Under the pieces are notes generated by a model. The model had not been told where the DNA came from. It saw nothing but the letters and a program-made list of their open reading frames with translations, and made no database searches. A stretch of 64,000 nt of DNA, taken from the NCBI RefSeq assembly GCF_963576675.1, contig NC_088913.1, positions 21,960,001 to 22,024,000 of the forward strand, written 5' to 3'. Position numbers and translations under genes: made by a program. This document shows, in pieces, positions 59,839 through 64,000 of the stretch (positions within the stretch are counted from its first letter, which is position 1; every line of letters begins with the position of its first letter). The DNA is from Euphorbia lathyris (Eukaryota > Streptophyta > Magnoliopsida > Malpighiales > Euphorbiaceae).

Positions 59839-60073
59839 TGTAACAAATTTTGGGGAAAAACCAAAAAATTGATCTTTGAAAAGAAATTGAATCAATAAGA
59901 TCCAGAAGAATAACAACTATTAATCTAACACGAAGATCAATAGAAAAGAATAACTACGATCTAACAGGAAGATCGTGAAAAGAAACAAGAAGAACAATTT
60001 TGACCTAAAATCAAAATTCTCAGAAATCGTACAGAATAGAATCAGCGGAAGTAATTTGTTTGCTCTGATACCA

Positions 60074-60328
60074 TATCAAATTGAACAAACATGAAGTAAT
60101 CTTCATTAATGGGAGTGAAATGAAGAAATTACAAGAAGAAGAAGAAACTGTAACCAGAGAAGAGAGAGAGCCGGAAACAGAAAGGAGAAAAAGAGTCGTA
60201 TTGTTTTCGTGATCGTTGGGTAGGCTATAACAGCCTATTTATATCCAACAACTAAAAGTCTAATTACATCTTTAATCCCTAAACTTATACAATTTGACTA
60301 ACTACCCTAAATCCTAAATAAACTAATA
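60074..60328 (-). mobile_element. 5' LTR of copia 2
   Basis: 255 bp, followed on its inner side by the initiator-Met primer site (60061-60073) and a leader of about 220 bp to the gag ATG. Confidence 0.92.
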
Positions 60329-61016
60329 CATTTTGAGCAGAAGTGAACTATGATCAGAACATACACAAGGCAACACCTGGACAGCAGAATTCGGAAATAA
60401 TTGGTGCCACTCCGTCGTAGCTAAAAATCGATCTAAAACTTCCTATATTGCCTCCTCTCCAGACCGTCGATTATACCAAGTAAAGGTAGAGTCCGAATTA
60501 TCAAAATGAAACAAGTTACATCCTTTAATGCACTCACGAAACGCAGCCATAGAGCTATTGTCTCTCATTCGACCCCCATCTTTTTCCGAGCTGCATATAA
60601 TCTCGTTGAAATCCCTAAAGGTAAGGAGAGGGTATGGGTCCAGGGATCCAAAAAAATCAATGAATTCCCTCGTATATTTTTTCATATGACCTTCCGGCCA
60701 TCCATAAATGCAAAGGCCCCTCTATAGCATAGAGTCTTGATTTACATGGAATAAATAAAATGGTTTGAAAAACGGCAAATAGTAATATCCAAATTTTTCT
60801 TCCAACCCAGCACAAATCCTCCACTCAAACCAACAGAATCAACAGTAAAAAATAATAATCAGAAAAGTCCGAATGTAAAAAACTAATCTCGTTCTTTTTT
60901 TTTCTAGTTTCCATAAGAAAGAACACATCAGGATAATTAACCCTTAAAAGATCCTTAAGGGCAAGGAACGTCCAAGGATTGCCCAAACCTTGGACGTTCC
61001 AACTTAAAATTTTCAT
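60329..61016 (-). pseudogene. LINE ORF2 endonuclease domain
   Basis: ATG at 61016 gives MKILSWNVQGLGNP and FLMETRK, the start of an apurinic-type (EEP) endonuclease that nicks target DNA for priming. After frame breaks near 60830-60690 it continues with FGSLDPYPLLTFRDFNEI and DSTFTWYNRR (60685-60443). Copia 2 interrupts the end of the domain at 60328; the text continues at 55030 (DHSSLLLKMEVQ). Confidence 0.8.
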
Positions 61017-61175
61017 TGCATAAGGTGGGGCCCCTCAAGAGCCTCCACCCTCTGGTCATATTCTGTATCCATTCTTCTGAGCTTGCTTTCTCCTAAATCA
61101 GTTTCAACCCCTTCCATATCAGAATATAACCGTTTCTGTTTACCCCAACCAATTTGATTATTGTCATCAGACACT
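61013..61175 (-). pseudogene. LINE ORF1 C-terminus (5'-truncated)
   Basis: An open frame of about 53 codons (DNNQIGWGKQKRLYSDMEGV, DQRVEALEGPHLMQ) ends with TGA at 61013-61015, overlapping the ORF2 start as ATGA. Plant L1 elements have this ORF1-ORF2 order. The rest of ORF1, including its RNA-binding part, is absent because the insertion is truncated at 61175. Confidence 0.65.
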
Positions 61176-61187
61176 GTGTATGTACAA

Positions 61188-61763
61188 GTTTAATGTTATA
61201 TATAAAGGTTATTTATACATTATTTGCATTATATTGGGATTGCACTTTGGTTATATATAAAGGTTTATGAAAGAGGTAAAAACTAGAAAAACAGCTTATA
61301 TAACACAAAATTAGAAACCAACTTTCATACTAATTACATTCCAACGACAAATATATAAACTAAAACTGTCGTAACATAAATATAATAACTACATTTAAGG
61401 ATTTTAGTTGACAGAATTTAATAAAAATTATGTCTTATGAATTATGTTACAATGACAGTTAGGAAAACAAAAACTGTCATAACATTAACATAACATCTTC
61501 ATTTTAACTTAATATTTTAACAGATTATTTAAACATGGTGTCATGAGAACATAAATATGCGATAGTTATTATTAGATAATCTGTCATATAATTAGTGGTC
61601 ATATTACAGGTAGAAATTTGGTCACTGTCATATAACTTATTTCAGATGACAGATTCTGACCGTCATCTGAAGCATTAATAGATGGCAGCAAACCTCGTGA
61701 CAGTTTTATTTTTATCGGGATGACGATTTTAACCCGTCATCGGAAGGGATCATCGACATAGTG
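61188..61763. mobile_element. Right part of a CACTA-like element interrupted by the LINE
   Basis: Rich in CTGTCAT/ATGACAG and CGTCATC motifs in both orientations, ending GGGATCATCGACATAGTG (61746-61763), the complement of a CACTATG end. Together with the LINE target duplication at 61176 this suggests the LINE landed in an older CACTA element. The matching left end was not found left of 41892. Confidence 0.45.
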
Positions 61764-62575
61764 AATAGCAAAATGATCGAAAAAATAATGACAGTACCCA
61801 GCGAATGCGTGTTCTATGATGTTGTCAATGAGTCAAGCTACCATTTTGTTTAAGTTGTGCAACAATAGTAGAATTTTCGGAATTCATAATGTCGAATTGG
61901 TGGAGGTCCTTGCCCTGCGCGATAACTTACTTTGGTTAATGGCCAAGAACGAGATGAAAGTTGAGTTTGAGACAGACGCTAATTAAACTACTAGCAGACG
62001 GCATTAACTCAAGCACCACGTATTATTTATCTGACTTTGGAGCTTTTAGTCCTCGATTGTTAGAAAATTATAAATGAAAATCCTGGCTTTTCAGTCAAGT
62101 TTATCTCTTGATTAATATTAGCGAACACCGATGTGCATATAGTGGCAAGATGTTGTAATTTGTTTCAATTCTCAAATGTGACTTCCGATTCTCGTACGTG
62201 ATTTTCACTGAAAGCTTGATTTCTCACTCATTTCTAATCCATTTTTGCTCATATTTAGCTTTTTCCAAATAATTAATACCTTGCACACAAACAACAAATA
62301 ACCACGTGAAATCTTTCCAAAATAAAGTAATTAACATATATTTTACAAGAAATTTAACATATTTATGCATGCTAATTTAGGTATATTTTGGGTTTATCAG
62401 ACGTGCATGTTCCAATGCTATCAATTTTAGTTATAATATTGATTCAATTTGGCTTAAAGATGTAATTTTCAAAGACATGCATATTCAGTTTAATGAATAT
62501 GGTTTCCTTTTTAAAAATGAATTTAATAAGTGACAAAATAAATAAATTAATAAATCAGATAGATAAAAAAAATAA
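61764..62575. other. AT-rich intergenic DNA
   Basis: No frame, repeat or RNA structure that I can support. Strongly AT-rich with poly-A stretches toward the MITE-like repeat. Confidence 0.4.
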
Positions 62576-62880
62576 GGTGATGTTTGATAAAAATTAAAAT
62601 TAAGTGCTAAAAGAATAAGTACTGAATTTTAAGTGTTGAATATTATAAATGCTTAAAGTATTAAATGATTTGACCGTTTGATAAATACTAAAAATAAACA
62701 TTGAATTTAAAAACATTAATTGACAATGTTCAAAATTTCAAGTCAAATTTTTTGACTTACCAAGATAAGTAATTCTTTGACTTAACTGAAATATTTAAAT
62801 TGCGTTACTAAACAGGTTTAAAACCGATAAGCACTTAATGTATTAATTTTAAGTGTTAGAAGCCGTTAGCAAACAGAGCC
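62576..62880. mobile_element. MITE-like repeat
   Basis: About 305 bp with short imperfect inverted ends (GGTGATGTTTGATAA at left; complement GGCTCTGTTTGCTAA at right) and internal TTAAGTGCT/AGCACTTAA symmetry. Flanks are A-rich (AAATAA), so the target duplication is unclear. The GGCTCTGTTTG end is frequent in plant MITEs. Confidence 0.45.
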
Positions 62881-62952
62881 AAATAAATAAATCAGATAAA
62901 AAAAAAATTTGAAATTCCCCAATTTATTCAAAATAAAAAATTACAAAAATAT

Positions 62953-63059
62953 CTCTCTATATATATAATGACCCCTTATAAAACCCTAATTGTTCTGTGT
63001 CTTCATTGCATTCCTGTCTCCTGTCATTCATCTTCTGCATTTCTCACTTCCTTTGTAAG
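62953..63059 (+). promoter_or_regulatory. Possible host-gene promoter and 5'-UTR exon
   Basis: TATATATATAA (about 62958-62968), then AAAACCCTAA (about 62980-62989), which contains the telo-box AAACCCTAA typical of translation-related plant genes. A pyrimidine-rich leader follows and a donor-like TTTGTAAG|GTATAC at 63059-63060. Suggestive only; the frame at 62968-63306 is probably not coding. Confidence 0.4.
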
Positions 63060-63720
63060 GTATACTCTCTTGTTCTTGTTTCTGTCTTCTCTATTTCTTT
63101 TTCTTTTTTTTATCAAAAGTCTGCTTGTTTGGATGAAGTTCATCTATTTATCACAACTTGTGCCTTTTAACGGTTCTTTTTTATTTCATTTTCTTTTAAT
63201 TTCTTCTTTCTTTTTGTCTTTTGATGGTTCTTGTTCTTGTTTGGATGAAGTTCATCTATTCATCACAACTCTGTGTGTTTTTTTCTCATTTTTCTTGTTT
63301 GGATGAAGAGTTTTCAAGATCTATTCATCAAAACTTGTGTCTTTTCACAGATCTTTGTTTTCTTATTTTGTTTGTTTGGATGAAAAACTTTCATATATGT
63401 TCATCACTGGTGGTTTTCACCTGGTCGGTTTAGATCTAGCAGGTGTGAATCTAAACCTTATGATGATTTTAATCTCCACCACATGATTTTAATAAGGTTA
63501 AATCTAATGGTGATTGACCAAATTCACTTCGTCAATCACTGAGCAGATGATAATTTTAATCTAATGGTGTGAATCTAAATCTTATGATAATTTTAATCTC
63601 CACCACATGATTTTAATAAGCTTAAATCTAACAGTGATCAACCAAATTTTTTATTTTTCTTTTTTCTTTTTAATCTCAGAGTTAGATTCAGACGATATGG
63701 ATTTCTATCTTCCAGAGTGA
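63060..63720 (+). other. Possible 5'-UTR intron with repeats, then short frame
   Basis: T-rich DNA from the donor at 63060 to the acceptor-like TTTTTAATCTCAG at 63667-63679. It includes four copies of TGTTTGGATGAAGTTCATCT-like text (63126, 63237, 63295, 63372) and an approximately 84-bp direct repeat (63443-63526, 63567-63650). An ATG at 63696 opens only seven codons before TGA. If a gene starts here, its coding part lies outside the window. Confidence 0.35.
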
Positions 63721-64000
63721 AAGATTTTTTCATTTCCTTCTATATATTTCTTTGGATCCATTAAAAATGTTTTCTCAATGGGGTGGTTTGGTTGATAAAC
63801 CTTGATATCTATACCATCTCATCAGAAAAAAACAAAAAAAAAAAAAAAGTTATTAGCAAGATTATAATCTGAGACTGCACCAAAAAAATTTCCAATTATT
63901 TCTGAATCTTATTTTGGAAAGTGCCAAATTAGTTTTTATTGGTGAGGATGAGAGGTTCATGAACCACTATCTGGATTGTTGTTGTTACTAAATATTTTTT
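63721..64000. other. AT-rich right edge, nothing recognised
   Basis: Contains an A-run near 63828-63848. No frame or repeat that I can support. Confidence 0.4.

Larger units (their letters stand above)
55031..60328 (-). mobile_element. Ty1/copia element 2, nearly intact, TSD CATTT
   Basis: 5298 bp with two 255-bp LTRs (55031-55285, 60074-60328) differing at four positions, and a perfect 5-bp duplication CATTT (55026-55030, 60329-60333) in the LINE. PBS TGGTATCAGAGCA is the complement of 60061-60073; PPT TTGAGGGGGGA is the complement of 55286-55296. LTR termini are TATTAG...TTGATA rather than TG...CA. Gag-pol is complete apart from one frameshift. This is the youngest-looking LTR element here. 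Confidence 0.92.
41904..61175 (-). mobile_element. L1-type LINE, 5'-truncated, split by three direct insertions
   Basis: The 12-bp direct repeat GTGTATGTACAA occurs at 41892-41903 and 61176-61187 and brackets all LINE pieces. The low-coordinate end has a poly(A) tail (T10 on plus, 41904-41913). The high end stops inside ORF1, a 5' truncation. LINE segments in 5'-3' order are 61175-60329, 55030-54327, 45864-43373 and 42146-41904, about 4.3 kb together. They are separated by copia 2, copia 1 (with a CACTA inside) and a small CACTA. Each insertion has its own target duplication, and the LINE text continues across each. Confidence 0.9.

Noticed and set aside
62968..63306. 112-codon Phe/Leu-rich plus-strand frame as a membrane protein
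   Set aside because: Composition follows T-rich sequence and TTTGGATGAAG repeats; it crosses a good splice donor and looks like leader/intron.
1..64000. A new multi-gene system such as a defence island or biosynthetic cluster
   Set aside because: All recognisable coding DNA belongs to known transposable-element families; the one captured host fragment is partial.

Overview
This window reads as repeat-dense intergenic DNA of a flowering plant, most likely a dicot. It is AT-rich, has plant-type GT-AG introns, and holds plant lineages of Ty3/gypsy (Tekay-, Athila- and Tat-like), Ty1/copia, CACTA, Mutator-like and L1-like elements. I see no bacterial operon, CRISPR array, rRNA or tRNA gene, and no complete host gene. 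The only host-gene signals are a DNA-level fragment of what looks like the ribosome-biogenesis gene UTP7/WDR46 inside a CACTA element, and a possible promoter plus first intron at the right edge.

Layout. (1) 1-10863: array LTR / 1.86-kb non-coding internal region / LTR / internal / LTR of a non-autonomous Tekay-like gypsy element, one 5.83-kb unit repeated almost exactly. (2) 10861-20357: minus-strand Athila-like element, with an outer-truncated 3' LTR, a pol frame with two in-frame TGA codons, no gag N-terminal domain, and a 5' end turned into an 810-bp-arm palindrome. (3) About 20358-38187: one CACTA (En/Spm) element with a decayed TNP2 transposase, a nine-exon TNP1-type gene that is still open, and TGTTGC-rich subterminal DNA up to the 3' terminus. 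A Tat-like LTR element (30386-37724, TSD AAATA) sits in the subterminal part. (4) 38188-41891: low-information DNA, a possible TRIM end, and a Mutator-like element (39565-41308, 9-bp TSD) holding a long hairpin. (5) 41904-61175: one L1-type LINE whose 12-bp target-site duplications lie 19 kb apart because four later insertions are nested in it: a CACTA (42147-43372), copia 1 (45865-54326) with a CACTA inside (49522-53987), and copia 2 (55031-60328). (6) 61188-64000: a CACTA-like right end, a MITE-like repeat and a possible host promoter/5'-UTR intron.

The target-site duplications give a relative order: LINE first, then copia 1, then the CACTA inside it; copia 2 (four LTR differences in 255 bp) looks recent. 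The coding parts are transposition machinery (gag, protease, integrase, reverse transcriptase, RNase H; TNP2/TNP1; endonuclease-RT) and nearly all carry lesions. The TNP1-type gene and copia 2, which has a single +1 frameshift, are the best preserved. I found no convincing new biological system. The most informative structures are the nested LINE, the Athila-derived palindrome, the UTP7-fragment capture, the intact TNP1-type gene beside a dead TNP2, and the Tat element with scrambled domains.
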